Assembly (NCBI RefSeq): GCF_004000825.1
Contig: NZ_BILZ01000046.1
Location: 1 to 48,472, forward strand
From: Paenibacillus kobensis NBRC 15729
Lineage (GTDB): Bacteria; Bacillota; Bacilli; Paenibacillales; Paenibacillaceae
DNA length: 48,472 nt
Direction of reading: 5' to 3'
The notes beneath the pieces are model-generated. The model was not told the origin of the DNA. It saw only the letters and a program-made list of their open reading frames with translations, and did not search any database. Position 1 is the stretch's first letter; every line of letters starts with the position of its first letter. Below, in pieces: positions 15,684-25,500 of the stretch. The position numbers and the translations under genes were made by a program.

Positions 15684-16208
15684 TTACTTCAATTCGTACT
15701 GTCCGCGTACAAGAACGGTAAGCCCGTTCTTCTGGGCCGGATCCGGCATGACGCCGCGTCCGCCGCGAGGGAATAAGATCAGATGATTGTTCGGCACGGT
15801 TTTGCCGTTCGTAATATCTTTGCCGTCAGTCAGATCGGAAATGCCGTTCACATCAGCGCTGTAGACGACAGCCTTGCCGGCTCGGACGACGAATTCAGCC
15901 CCGTCCTTCGCAATCAAAGTCTTGCCTGCAGGTACCGAAACGACCACGACTTCATTCGTGTTCGCTGCGGCAAGTTCCTGTTTCAGCTGATCCAGCATTT
16001 GCTGAACTTGTTCCATACTCAAGCCGTTCCCTGCATTAGCGACAGCTTGATCGACATAGCTTTTCGTTACGACTGGATCATTCACGGATCCAGGGCTTGC
16101 GCTGTCATCTGCACCGCTTACTTTACCGTCTTGGAACTGTAGACCAATGCCAGCGGCAATAATAACTGCTGCCGCTATACCTGTCATTTGTACGAATCTT
16201 TTTTTCAC
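15684..16208 (-). CDS. Small secreted or membrane-anchored protein of unknown function
   Basis: 174 residues. The N-terminus (MKKRFVQMTGIAAAVIIAAG) is a signal peptide or single membrane anchor. A short coiled-coil-like segment (about 55-82, TKSYVDQAV then MEQVQQMLDQLKQELAA) is followed by a compact beta-rich domain (about 85-174) with VSVPAGKTLIAKDGAEFVVR, then LTDGKDITNGKTVPNNHLI and a C-terminal VLVRGQYELK. It resembles hypothetical exported proteins of paenibacilli, but I know no function. The GTG start follows GAGGT at good distance and lies 14 nt after the stop of the 835-residue secreted protein, so the two are co-transcribed and probably work together on the cell surface. Confidence 0.75.
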   Translation of the reverse strand: MKKRFVQMTGIAAAVIIAAGIGLQFQDGKVSGADDSASPGSVNDPVVTKSYVDQAVANAGNGLSMEQVQQMLDQLKQELAAANTNEVVVVSVPAGKTLIAKDGAEFVVRAGKAVVYSADVNGISDLTDGKDITNGKTVPNNHLILFPRGGRGVMPDPAQKNGLTVLVRGQYELK

Positions 16209-16222
16209 GCTGCTACCTCACT

Positions 16223-18730
16223 TTAGAGATATAGATTAGAAGGCGCAACATTCATCTTGTACGTTCCGATCAGCTTCTTGTGCCCTTGATATTGATCGTA
16301 GACGTTCAGAGTGAATTCACGGAACAGTAGTCCCCACAGCTTCTCGTCGTGGAAAGATACAGACGAATCCACATCGGTACCGAGCTTTAACGCACCGTCG
16401 CCCGTTTCCAGTTCAACTGCTTTTTCTACTCTCGTATCTTTATCGACGATCTCGAAGACTACTTGATGTTTGTCCGCCAATTTCTCGTAAGTAATCCATT
16501 TGCTTAACGTGTGGTCAAAGTTTAACTTGAAATCATAGATGTCTTCTTGGGCAAGCGACAAGTCGTCCAACGTCAAAATATAAGGGTTGATCTCCATTTT
16601 CTCGAGCGTTGTACTAACCTTTGTTGTTTCTGCAGGGAGTTCGTATTGTACCCCTTGAACGAATCCCTCTGCTTTGCCTTCCCCGGTCAGGAATGATCCT
16701 CCTGCGATGCTTTGGCCGACCAGGAACTTCATATTCGAAGTGTCGTAGCTTTCTGGGAATTGTGCAGAAGCCATGACTAGCACCTTACCGTTAGGCGTAA
16801 TCTTAGTGTCGACGTTTTTGAACGTCGTCTCGATATAGTTGCCGGTGTTCGTTTGGAAGAAGGCTGACAGATTCGGCAGTTCCGCAAAGCGTGCTTCTTT
16901 GTTCTGAAGCTCGAATTCGGTGTATACAAGCTTCGTCTCATTCGTTTCATTGTGGTATACGCCTGATTGTACAACTTTAAGAGACGACTTTCTGCCCGTA
17001 CCAATAATATCGTACGTATCGTTCGATTTGATTAGTCTTGGCGCAAATTGGCTTGCGTTAATTTGGATTCGTCCGAGAGACTTCGTATTGGATGCAGTGC
17101 CGTCGCCTGATCCAATTTCGCTCAATTCTATCGTTACATTATTTAAGGTCGTAGAATATGGTATCTTGGTCGAGATATAGACATGCGAAGATGTATTCGA
17201 CTCCAACGCGTTATTCGTATCGGTCTTAATCGATACGATGTTCTTCTCATCGACCTTCAAGCCATTAATAATAAACGTCGCTTTAACATTCGGTATTGTT
17301 TTAATCGATGGTTGAACGTTACGAATCGTAATGTCTGCATTGATTAGATCCTCACTGCCCCATGGCAGACGGTCAACCTTGCCTACGGATAGTTCAAACA
17401 TACCTTGTTCCGTCATTCGAAGAACAGAATTTCCGCTGGCTGTCTCTTGATTCGGCTTAGGAGGAACGCCGAATACACCCAAGATATAGCTATTCTTAGA
17501 CTCCTCCACCGTCTTGCGAATAATGAGCTTTGCGTTCTCTGCATTCACATTGGACGGAAGCGAGAACTGCAAATATTGCTCCTTCTTGATCTGCGGCGAC
17601 AATTCAACTGCATCCGTAGATTGATTGATTGCAGGGTACAGGGCGCCATTCGAAGCTAACAGTGTATACGTGTAGCCCGATAGTTTCACTGCAGACTTGC
17701 CGGCGTTGTTCAGATCCACATACATAGACAACGTTTGCGTATCACCTGACGTCTCATAATAGGCTTCTCGAATGAGCGTGTCGACCTTCTCGCCTTCGAC
17801 CGTTATTGGTGCAGTCTTGCCGGCAGGAGTGAAGCTATTATTGCCTGTGATCGGTTTAATCGTATACGTGGCAACCGGATATTCCGTCTTCGATTCTCCG
17901 CTTGTTTCTGTGACGATCAACTGCATATTATTATCGATCTTCGTGCCAGACAGAACGCCATACAGTTTAATTTCCTTAGAGACCCCAGTTAAAAGAGTAG
18001 TCGTTGTTCCCGCATCTACGTCAAGTTTCACCAACCCGCCGCCAGGGCGCTTCAAGCTGAAAGATAAAGTATTCAGATCAATCGGCGTATTGCTATAGTT
18101 CGTAATGCGGAACGTATTCATCACTTCAATCTTTCCTGCAACATTCGTAAATGTAGAATTAGCCAGAATGGTGCTCAGCTTCTTGCCGCTATTCAGTTTG
18201 ACAACCTTCCCTGTTACAGCCGGAACAATTGGATTGTAACCGCTTGGAACAGATACTTCCGACACTTTCAACGTATAATCGGGTTGGCTGAAATCCCACT
18301 TGATCAAAGAAAACTTAAAATCAGATAGATTCGACTGATAATTGACACTTGCAGAGAAATGCAGGTCTTGATATGTATTCGGCGACACTTTCCCTTTCTT
18401 CGCGTCGCTTTCTTGAAGCGTCAGTTTATATTTTGTACCGGTCTTGGTGTACAGTTCTAGATTATAATCGTTAAAGTCCAATTCCTTGTTGTCGCCATTA
18501 TAGATGGTAGCCGTAAAATATAACGTCTTCTCATTGACGCCATAAACAAATTGAAAATCTTGAATTTGTATGCTGCTTTTGCTCGATACTTTCAACTTCG
18601 GAATAGCTGTAACAGCTGCGCTCGTTTTGACAGTCGCCGCTTGTGCGGTCGATGGTACGAATTGCAGCGGGGTCGTAATACTTAATGCGGTTAATGCAAC
18701 TGCGATACCGAACTTCTGTGCCTTCTTCAT
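16223..18730 (-). CDS. Large secreted multi-domain beta-sandwich protein of unknown function
   Basis: 835 residues with a signal peptide (about 1-31, LTALSITTPLQFVPSTAQA). The mature part appears to be five or six degenerate copies of one beta-sandwich unit; repeat starts can be seen in IQIQDFQFVYGVNEKTLYF, GKIEVMNTFRITNYSNTPID, KVDTLIREAYYETSGDTQTL, SLKVVQSGVYHNETNETKLV and TLEKMEINPYILTLDD. Each pairs a 'polarity' strand with alternating hydrophobics and an 'N-x-ID/VKLSGY' strand, recalling extracellular DUF4352-like folds. No SLH, LPxTG or catalytic motif was found. It is the first gene of an operon with the 174-residue protein. About 125 bp upstream lies an OmpR-type box identical in form to those at the efflux locus. 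Function unknown. Confidence 0.8.
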   Translation of the reverse strand: MKKAQKFGIAVALTALSITTPLQFVPSTAQAATVKTSAAVTAIPKLKVSSKSSIQIQDFQFVYGVNEKTLYFTATIYNGDNKELDFNDYNLELYTKTGTKYKLTLQESDAKKGKVSPNTYQDLHFSASVNYQSNLSDFKFSLIKWDFSQPDYTLKVSEVSVPSGYNPIVPAVTGKVVKLNSGKKLSTILANSTFTNVAGKIEVMNTFRITNYSNTPIDLNTLSFSLKRPGGGLVKLDVDAGTTTTLLTGVSKEIKLYGVLSGTKIDNNMQLIVTETSGESKTEYPVATYTIKPITGNNSFTPAGKTAPITVEGEKVDTLIREAYYETSGDTQTLSMYVDLNNAGKSAVKLSGYTYTLLASNGALYPAINQSTDAVELSPQIKKEQYLQFSLPSNVNAENAKLIIRKTVEESKNSYILGVFGVPPKPNQETASGNSVLRMTEQGMFELSVGKVDRLPWGSEDLINADITIRNVQPSIKTIPNVKATFIINGLKVDEKNIVSIKTDTNNALESNTSSHVYISTKIPYSTTLNNVTIELSEIGSGDGTASNTKSLGRIQINASQFAPRLIKSNDTYDIIGTGRKSSLKVVQSGVYHNETNETKLVYTEFELQNKEARFAELPNLSAFFQTNTGNYIETTFKNVDTKITPNGKVLVMASAQFPESYDTSNMKFLVGQSIAGGSFLTGEGKAEGFVQGVQYELPAETTKVSTTLEKMEINPYILTLDDLSLAQEDIYDFKLNFDHTLSKWITYEKLADKHQVVFEIVDKDTRVEKAVELETGDGALKLGTDVDSSVSFHDEKLWGLLFREFTLNVYDQYQGHKKLIGTYKMNVAPSNLYL

Positions 18731-18917
18731 TCTTGCACCCCTTTAGTTAAATGTTCCTACTTTATTTGACGCTTCAATCTGCCAAAATGTTTCTCTTTCC
18801 TGCTGCATTCCTACGATTTCCTATACAATTCTTATCATTTATTTTACAGCGACTATATGAACGGAGAATGAACAGAGGCCTTGCTAAGAATATAACGACT
18901 TATTTTGAGCAAAATAA

Positions 18918-18949
18918 AACAGCCTGCAGGTCTGATCCTGCAGGCTGTT
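18918..18949 (-). terminator. Second of two tandem terminators after the S-layer gene
   Basis: A perfect 13-bp stem AACAGCCTGCAGG/CCTGCAGGCTGTT (loop TCTGAT) is followed by TTTTATTTT on the minus strand. Confidence 0.82.
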
Positions 18950-18987
18950 CTTAGAAATGGATTTGACTTCATTACTAAAACAAAACA

Positions 18988-19015
18988 AAAAGAACCGAGC
19001 AAGCTCGGTTCTTTT
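18988..19015 (-). terminator. Strong terminator of the S-layer gene
   Basis: A perfect 13-bp stem AAAAGAACCGAGC/GCTCGGTTCTTTT with a 2-nt loop, flanked by A/T runs so it can work both ways. It lies about 20 bp after the S-layer stop codon. Backing up by a second hairpin fits a very highly expressed gene. Confidence 0.92.
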
Positions 19016-19034
19016 TGCGAATCAGTAGCGGTTA

Positions 19035-21980
19035 TTAAGCCGTTACGATTACTTTGAAGGAGATAGCGATACCGTTGTTGACAACCGTTACGTTGAACGT
19101 GTCGCCAGCTTCGATCGTACCTACCGTTTTGTTGGCTGGCAGGTTCGTAGGAACTGGAACAACTACATCATTCGTCAGTTCAACGCCGTATTGGTCCGTC
19201 GTTTTCACTGCGTCTTGTGCAACTGCTGCCAGGCTAGCACGAACATCAGCTTGCGAAGCGGAGATAACGTTCGTGTCAACTTTCTTAGCTTTACCGTTCT
19301 CAACAACTTCAAGTTTAACCGGTGCAGGAGCAGCCGTGCTTACTTTAACTTGTTTTGTTACAGTTTCAGGACCGTTAGCACCATCAACGATAGCCGTAAC
19401 TTTAACTTCTTTGTTACCGTTATCGAAGCCAGTGTTACCAGTTGCTTGAAGTTTACCTGCATTGTTAATGCTTACGCCATCACCCGAAACGAAAGCTTGG
19501 TAGTAACCAGCTGGTACAACAACTTTCGAGCCGTCAGCCAGTACGCCGTTAACCGTCAGAGCTTTGTCGTAGCCAGCAGCATAGCCGCTTGCTGCGCTGT
19601 ACAGCGTTGCAACGTCAGCGATTTCGTACGAGGAAACGTCTGCTTTTTCAACTACTTTCGAGTTGAACGTGTATTGGCTGCCTTCTACGTCAGTGCCGTC
19701 TTTTTGGAGCGTCAGCGTGATCGTAGCAGCGCCTTTACCTTTTGCATTGAGGCTTGCGCCGTTAGCATCAGATACGTTGTACACGTCGTCTGCTACTTTA
19801 ACGCCGCCCAGTACCACTTTGCTAGTGTCGGACGATTTAACCGTTACACGGTACGAAGCGTCGAGCGAGAAGTCACGACCGTATTGGTCTTTAACTACAA
19901 CGTTACCTGCTTTGAGCGTGCCAGTTGCGTCTTTCAAGAAGTCTTTCGTGAAATCTTTCGTGCCGGAGATTACTGCGCCTTTAGCTGCCTCAACCAACGT
20001 GAAGCTAATGCTTTGTGCAACGTTCGTCGACGAGATCAGGTTGATCGTTACAAACGTTTTTGCAGCAACATTCTTCGTGTCGAGTACGAGTTTAGCCGTA
20101 CCTTTAACATAGTCTTGCTCGAATGCCAGTGTACCGGACGAAGTTGCTTTGAGCAAGAATGCATCGGATGCGTTCAGGTCTTTAGCGTTTTTCATAGCGT
20201 TGCCGAATTGGTCAACAGCCGTGAAAGGAATTTCGATTTTCTCGCCAGCTACTGCCAGAGCAGGTTGGGAGAGCGTGATGTCTTTCGTTTTTGCTTTGTC
20301 TTTAACTACAACGTCGAACGCTGCGTTTTTGCTGGAGAACGGAGTCAGGAACGTGAACTTAGCCGTACCAGCCGTCAGAGCAGGCGTCGTGCCGTTCGTA
20401 CCTGGAGCCAGTGCAAGAACCGTAGCGGATTTACCGTCGATCGTTTCAGACGTGAAGTTTGCGTACGTTCTTTGCGCAACAGTCAATTCAGCGTACTTAG
20501 CAACATAAGAGTTCGTGTTCGTAACGATCAGATCTTCACGCAGTACGTTGAGATCCGAAATAACGTTACCGTACTGGTCTTTAGCTACTACAACCAGTTT
20601 GAAGTCGCTAGCTGTCGAGTTAACGTTCAGCGTAGCCGAGCTGTCGGAGTTGTACAGTTTCGATACTTCGATGTCGTAAACGCGAGCTTGATCGGAAACC
20701 GTCAGCGTTGCGCTTGCGAACAGTGCTGCACCGGAATGCAGTGCCGTAACCAGGATTTTGTTGTCGATTGCAAAGTCGTTACCAGCCGTCGTGATTACCA
20801 GCACGCCGCTGTTGTCTTGTTTTTTAGCAACCGAGATGCCCGTTTGAGCGTTGAAAGTTACACTGCCAATTTGGTTCGACGTTACGTCTTCACCGTATTG
20901 GTTGCTGATTTTAACTGCAGCCGTTACTACTTTCTTGTTGCTGCGGTCAAGAGCTGCTTTGTCGGAAACGAATTCGATTTTAGCTACTTTTTCGTCTTCA
21001 GCCGTGAATTTAGCAACAACTTCTTGGCTCAGACCGTTAGCTTTAACCGTGTACTCGCCTTTAATGAGTTTGGAAGCGAGCTCAAGCGTGTAAGTCGCTT
21101 TGTCATCGGAGTTCGTTACTTTAGCAACGTTAACTGGAACGTTCGTAGGGTTATAAACTGCGAACGTTACTTTCGAAGCGTCAACGCCTTGGTTGAATTT
21201 AACTTCAACTTTTTTAGCGCCTGCTGCTTTAGCTTCAGCTGCAACAACGCCAAGCGTTACTTCTACAGTGTACGATTTGCCGTTGTATTCAACCGTAACT
21301 TTAGTAGCTACGCCTGCTTTAAGAGCTTCGGAAAGCTCTTTCGTTACAACTTGATCGTCGGAGAACGTTACTTTAACCGTTTTAGCATCAACTGCTACAG
21401 CGGATTTAACCGATACTACGCCGCCAACGAATGCATACGTTGCGTCAACGAGTTGACCGCGCGTAGCTGCTGCTTTGTAGTTCGTAGCGGATGGAATGAT
21501 TTTAGCGTCAAGAGCCGCTTGTACATAACCAGCTGCCCATGCGCTTGCGCCTGCTACCGTTGCGCCTTCTACAGGCTCAAGATCCAGTGCGCGAACCAGC
21601 GTCGTTGCCAGTGCTTCGATCGTTACGTTGCCGTTAGGATCGAATTTGTTAGCGCCTACGCCTTGCATCAGAGAAGCTTTCGTTACTGCACCGATTTCGC
21701 CGATTGCCCAGTGTTTAGCTGGAACGTCAACGTATTTCGATGCTGCAGCTGCGTTCTCGAGGTTGTTTACGCGTTTCAGTACTACTGCGAATTGAGCGCG
21801 CGTCATGTTTTTGTCAAGACCTGCGCTACCATCTGGATAACCAGTGAAGATGCCTTGTTCTTTAAGAGCGTCGAACTTTTGTTGCGTGCTCGGTTGTGCT
21901 GCGTCAGCTGCGAATGCTACCGATGCGAACATCGAGAACACCATGCAGACAGCTACGAGCAAAGATAAACTTTTTTTCAT
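19035..21980 (-). CDS. Main S-layer protein with N-terminal SLH domains (SpaA-like)
   Basis: 981 residues, almost the length reported for the Paenibacillus alvei S-layer protein SpaA (983). A 24-residue signal peptide ends in VAFA. Three SLH domains follow (about 27-190) with binding motifs MTRAQF, VTIEAL and ATRGQL; the second lacks the usual Arg. The rest consists of many Ig-like strands rich in Val/Thr/Ala/Lys, as in self-assembling S-layer proteins, with almost no Cys. Codon use is strongly biased (few TTA, CTA, TCA), so a 925-codon shadow frame stays open on the other strand; this marks very high expression. A long leader with several promoters, a GAGGAGGAG ribosome site and tandem terminators support the same view. 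It should bind the pyruvylated wall polymer made by the csaB locus. Confidence 0.93.
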   Translation of the reverse strand: MKKSLSLLVAVCMVFSMFASVAFAADAAQPSTQQKFDALKEQGIFTGYPDGSAGLDKNMTRAQFAVVLKRVNNLENAAAASKYVDVPAKHWAIGEIGAVTKASLMQGVGANKFDPNGNVTIEALATTLVRALDLEPVEGATVAGASAWAAGYVQAALDAKIIPSATNYKAAATRGQLVDATYAFVGGVVSVKSAVAVDAKTVKVTFSDDQVVTKELSEALKAGVATKVTVEYNGKSYTVEVTLGVVAAEAKAAGAKKVEVKFNQGVDASKVTFAVYNPTNVPVNVAKVTNSDDKATYTLELASKLIKGEYTVKANGLSQEVVAKFTAEDEKVAKIEFVSDKAALDRSNKKVVTAAVKISNQYGEDVTSNQIGSVTFNAQTGISVAKKQDNSGVLVITTAGNDFAIDNKILVTALHSGAALFASATLTVSDQARVYDIEVSKLYNSDSSATLNVNSTASDFKLVVVAKDQYGNVISDLNVLREDLIVTNTNSYVAKYAELTVAQRTYANFTSETIDGKSATVLALAPGTNGTTPALTAGTAKFTFLTPFSSKNAAFDVVVKDKAKTKDITLSQPALAVAGEKIEIPFTAVDQFGNAMKNAKDLNASDAFLLKATSSGTLAFEQDYVKGTAKLVLDTKNVAAKTFVTINLISSTNVAQSISFTLVEAAKGAVISGTKDFTKDFLKDATGTLKAGNVVVKDQYGRDFSLDASYRVTVKSSDTSKVVLGGVKVADDVYNVSDANGASLNAKGKGAATITLTLQKDGTDVEGSQYTFNSKVVEKADVSSYEIADVATLYSAASGYAAGYDKALTVNGVLADGSKVVVPAGYYQAFVSGDGVSINNAGKLQATGNTGFDNGNKEVKVTAIVDGANGPETVTKQVKVSTAAPAPVKLEVVENGKAKKVDTNVISASQADVRASLAAVAQDAVKTTDQYGVELTNDVVVPVPTNLPANKTVGTIEAGDTFNVTVVNNGIAISFKVIVTA

Positions 21981-22560
21981 AACCTTTTTTTCTCCTCCTC
22001 TAAATTGCTTCGGTTGTTGAGAGTGTTGAGTGTATTGCTCGTTTCCCTCATGGCCGATTCACCCCCTTTCTAGAGTTGAGCAGTAATTTGTTATAAATGA
22101 TGTCTGCAATCATGTTAAACCCATTATGTAAAAACATGTCGCAGAAACTCGTAAACTAGGAAAGAAAATTCTGGTAGAGAAGCTAGGCCACTATAACATT
22201 ATACAGTAGTCTACTTCTAGCGTAAAGAGGGCGATGAGAATATGTACCACTTCTCATATTAGAAGATACACACTGTTTATTGCCTTGTTCCTTACTGTTA
22301 GACGCGCTGGGTGCGGAAAAGTTGCGGATGTTCCGAAACTTTTTTCATTTCTTGGCGCCTCACCGTTTGCGTTGTGTGTCTCTCCTGTGGGACTACCTTA
22401 GTATAACTTGCGAGTATTAATACCGTCGATGCAAAAGATTTTCCAAAACGCTGTAAGTTGATAGATGTCGAAAAAGCGAGTTTGCCAGGAGTGCAAGAAG
22501 AAAGCGGCTCCCGGATTATCCGGGAACCGCTTCCCTGTGTGCTTCTAACTCAATGCTCTT
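21981..22560 (-). promoter_or_regulatory. Long regulatory leader of the S-layer gene
   Basis: 580 bp without a gene. Minus-strand promoter candidates: P1, TCGACG (22424-22429), 18 nt, TATACT (22400-22405); P2, TTTACG (22221-22226), 17 nt, perfect TATAAT (22198-22203). P2 lies about 215 bp and P1 about 420 bp before the ATG. Between them are a hairpin AAAAGTTGCGG/CCGAAACTTTT (22317-22343, one mismatch) followed by TTTT, which could attenuate P1 transcripts, and a dyad ATGAGAA/TTCTCAT (22234-22257) just upstream of the P2 -35 box. The long untranslated leader is typical of S-layer genes. Confidence 0.5.
22502..22532 (-). terminator. Terminator of the 1382-residue SLH protein gene
   Basis: AAGCGGCTCCCGG (22502-22514) pairs with CCGGGAACCGCTT (22520-22532) with one wobble; TTTCTTCTT follows on the minus strand. 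Confidence 0.8.
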
Positions 22561-25500
22561 CTAGTTCAGCTTCGGAAGCTTCTTCAGATCAATAAGCATC
22601 TTGCCTACGATGATCGCCGCATCCGAACGGAGCAGGTTGGAATTCGGTTCGAATACATAACCTTTCTTCAGATCAGAAGGATCGACTGGCGAGCCTTTGA
22701 TATAGCCCTTCTTCGCAATCGCAGCAACAGATGCTTTCGCATAGTAGTTGATGTTGCCGTGATCCTTGAATTGCTTCTCCAGATCCGCCGCGATCTTGAC
22801 CGGATCGGTAGCAAGCTTCAATTCGAGCGCTCGGGCCAGAATAACGGCTGCCTCTTCCCTCGTCAAGTTGCCGCTCGGATCGAATGTACGAGGCTGCGTT
22901 CCGCGGATGATGCCGGCGCGGGCCGCCGTTTCGATATAACGGTAGTCCCAGATAGCGTCAGGGTTGACGATCTGCGGCACATCGTCGAAGGACGGGTTGC
23001 CCAGCTCATAGTTAAGCGGAATGTCGAGCGCTTTGACGATCATGCGTGCGAATTCGCCGCGTGTCGTGTACATATCGGCTCCGAAATCGTCATAACCGAT
23101 CGAGTTCGAGATCCCTTTGGAGAAGATCGATTCCATATAGTTGCGTGCATAAGGGTGACCCGTAATGTCGCTGAACGAGTAAACCATCTTAGCCGCTACG
23201 TAATAACCGAATTTGGTGAACGGAACGGTAACCGTGTTTTTCTTCAAATCCACGACGCCGCCGACGTTCTCCCAATACTTATTCTGATTGTCGTAACGGT
23301 ACACCGTAATCAAAGTGCCTACCGCGTCCTTCATGTTCGGATCGAAGGACAGCGTCAGCTTGCCCGTCTTCGAAGCGATCAGCTCGCGGTCCGAAGCGCG
23401 GTTGTTGAAGGAAGGCACGCCGCTGTTCGGGAATTGGTACGGCTCAAGGCCATACTTCACCGGATCGTACAGTCTGCCGTTCGTCGTGTCGTCAGCCAGA
23501 CCTGCGTCAATCCAGTACACCGGACTTGCCTTCGCGAACCGGGTCGGGAACGAGAACTTGAATTGCTCGCCGCTCGACGTCACGATTCGATCGAAATCGG
23601 CTGGCCATCCGTCGAATTCGTGACGGTCTACGACACCGTCCTCGGAGTTCGCAATGGAGTACAGAAGGTTATGGCCGGTGAATACTTGGTTCTTAAATTC
23701 TGCCGGAACGTTATAGTCGCTGCGAATGAGCGTCGTCCCTTTCGGGAACGAGAGCGTCAGCGCACCGTCAAACACCTTTTGCGAAGAAGCCATTTGTTTC
23801 ATATACTGTGCGCCAGGGATATTCGTAGGCGCGTAAGTGACATCAATTGAGCCCGTTGTTGTATCGTTCGCGCTCTTGATCGTAAACTTGATCGTGTTCT
23901 TGCCTACCTTCAGATCTGTAACCGTCGCGCGGTAAGCATCGTACCAGTCGACCGTTCCGTCGTAGTCCGCATCGAACTGCGTCTTCTCGGCATTGATTTT
24001 GTTAATGACGACCGATTGAGCGCCTTTCGCATTAATAATCACTTCGACGAAGTTCTGATTCACGATGCTCTTCGCCGGAAGAATTGGACGAACGATGTCG
24101 TAAGGAAGCGCGGTAGGATCGACCTCCATACGGTAGCTTGCTTTCGGTCCGTATAGACCGCTGTTATATACGTAGAAGTTGTATACGCTGGAGCTTCCGT
24201 CCGAATTCAAATCCTGATCCTTCAGAATGAAAGAGAACGACTGCGTCGCGATATCGTAGCGTACAACCAGCAAGCCGGAAATGCCTTTGCCGTTCGGATC
24301 ATAGATCGCATTGACGTTCGCATCTTCACTGCTGTAGATAACAAACGGCTGAGACAGATCCCATTGATACACTTCTTTCGAAGCGGAAGACGTGATCTTC
24401 AGAATATAATCCGGGGCAACGTTCGCCGGCGGCATAAAGTTGTCTACGTCCACCGTTCTGCCCAGATCGATGAAATCAAACGTACCGAATACGTTCATCT
24501 TCGACTTGGACGTCGTATAGATAGAGCCGGACATCGGGAAGTTCGGATCGTTCGGAATCGGAATGATTTCTTTATCGTTAACCGTTGGTGTGTAAGTGAA
24601 CGGGAACACGCCCGCCGAGCCGTCGACCGGAATAACCGGCAAGTTCGTCGGCACCAGATTCATCTTCACCGAACGTTCGTAGAACGTTGATGTGCCTTGG
24701 AAGACGAACCGGATCGTATTCTCGCCTGCGAACATGACGTCGAAGATATCTTCCGGATCGACATCGATAGTGCCATCATCATCGATATCACGGTCAAGCT
24801 CGAAATTCGTATCGTGAATATCGGTGCTTTTCGGCTTGAGTTGGAACGCCACGTTATTCACATAGAAGAAGATCGACTGAACACCGATCGTCTTGCCGTT
24901 AACGTCCTTCTCCGGCTCATACCGGATTTCGTCCGTATCGTTTACGTTCTGGATTGTGCCTGCGAACGACTCGAGTTCGTTCACGATAATTTCGCTGGCT
25001 GTCGTCTGCGAAGTCGTATCGTTTTCCAGAATCATGCCGTCGAACAGTTTGTTGTAGCTGACATACGGACCGAACAGCATCGTTACCGTTACCGTCTTGG
25101 TAACAACTGCTCCAGATACGTTCTTAACGCTAAATTGGATCGTTTGCTTGCCTTCGAACGGAAGTTTGTTCACTTCGAGGAAAATACGTTTGTACGTTCC
25201 TGTTTTGCCGTTCACGGTCAGCAGCTCTTCCGATTCTTGCAGTACCTTAACGTCGTAGCCCGTTGTTGCGGTTTTACCTGCGTTATTCGTAATTTTATCG
25301 ATAATCAGTCCGCTTGTTGTACCATTAGCATCAGCAAGACCGCCTGATGTGTCCAGATTCGCCGGGTTGCCGATGAGCACCTCTACGCCGATCGGCATGC
25401 CGTACAAGCTTTTGCCATCAAGCGAGTCGGAATCAAGGCCAAGGAAGTTGCCAGGCCGATAACCAGGCAAATAATTCACTTGCTCAATAAATGGCGTATC

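Larger units (their letters stand above)
18731..19034 (-). promoter_or_regulatory. Intergenic regulatory region with an OmpR-type direct repeat at 18857-18873
   Basis: On the minus strand TTCATT-N5-TTCATA has an 11-bp period (half-sites 18867-18872 and 18856-18861). Nine nt downstream lies a -10 candidate TAAAAT (18841-18846), so a regulator bound here would sit at the -35 position of the promoter for the 16223-18730 operon. The same 17-bp pattern ATGAACGGAGAATGAAC appears as ATGAACGGAACATGAAC at 47580-47596. The rest of the region holds two terminators (listed separately) and no convincing gene. Confidence 0.5.

Noticed and set aside
18751-18954. A 67-codon plus-strand frame in the gap between the secreted operon and the S-layer gene
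   Set aside because: Hydrophobic start but no ribosome site, and it runs through a strong terminator hairpin; more likely regulatory DNA.
19191-21968. A 925-codon open frame on the plus strand opposite the S-layer gene
   Set aside because: It is a shadow produced by the S-layer gene's strong codon bias (few TTA, CTA and TCA codons). The translation is rich in Cys, Arg, Phe and Tyr, has no ribosome site and resembles no protein.
22759-23850. A 363-codon plus-strand frame opposite the giant SLH protein
   Set aside because: Arg/Val-rich antisense composition, no ribosome site, and it crosses the conserved SLH domain region of the real gene.
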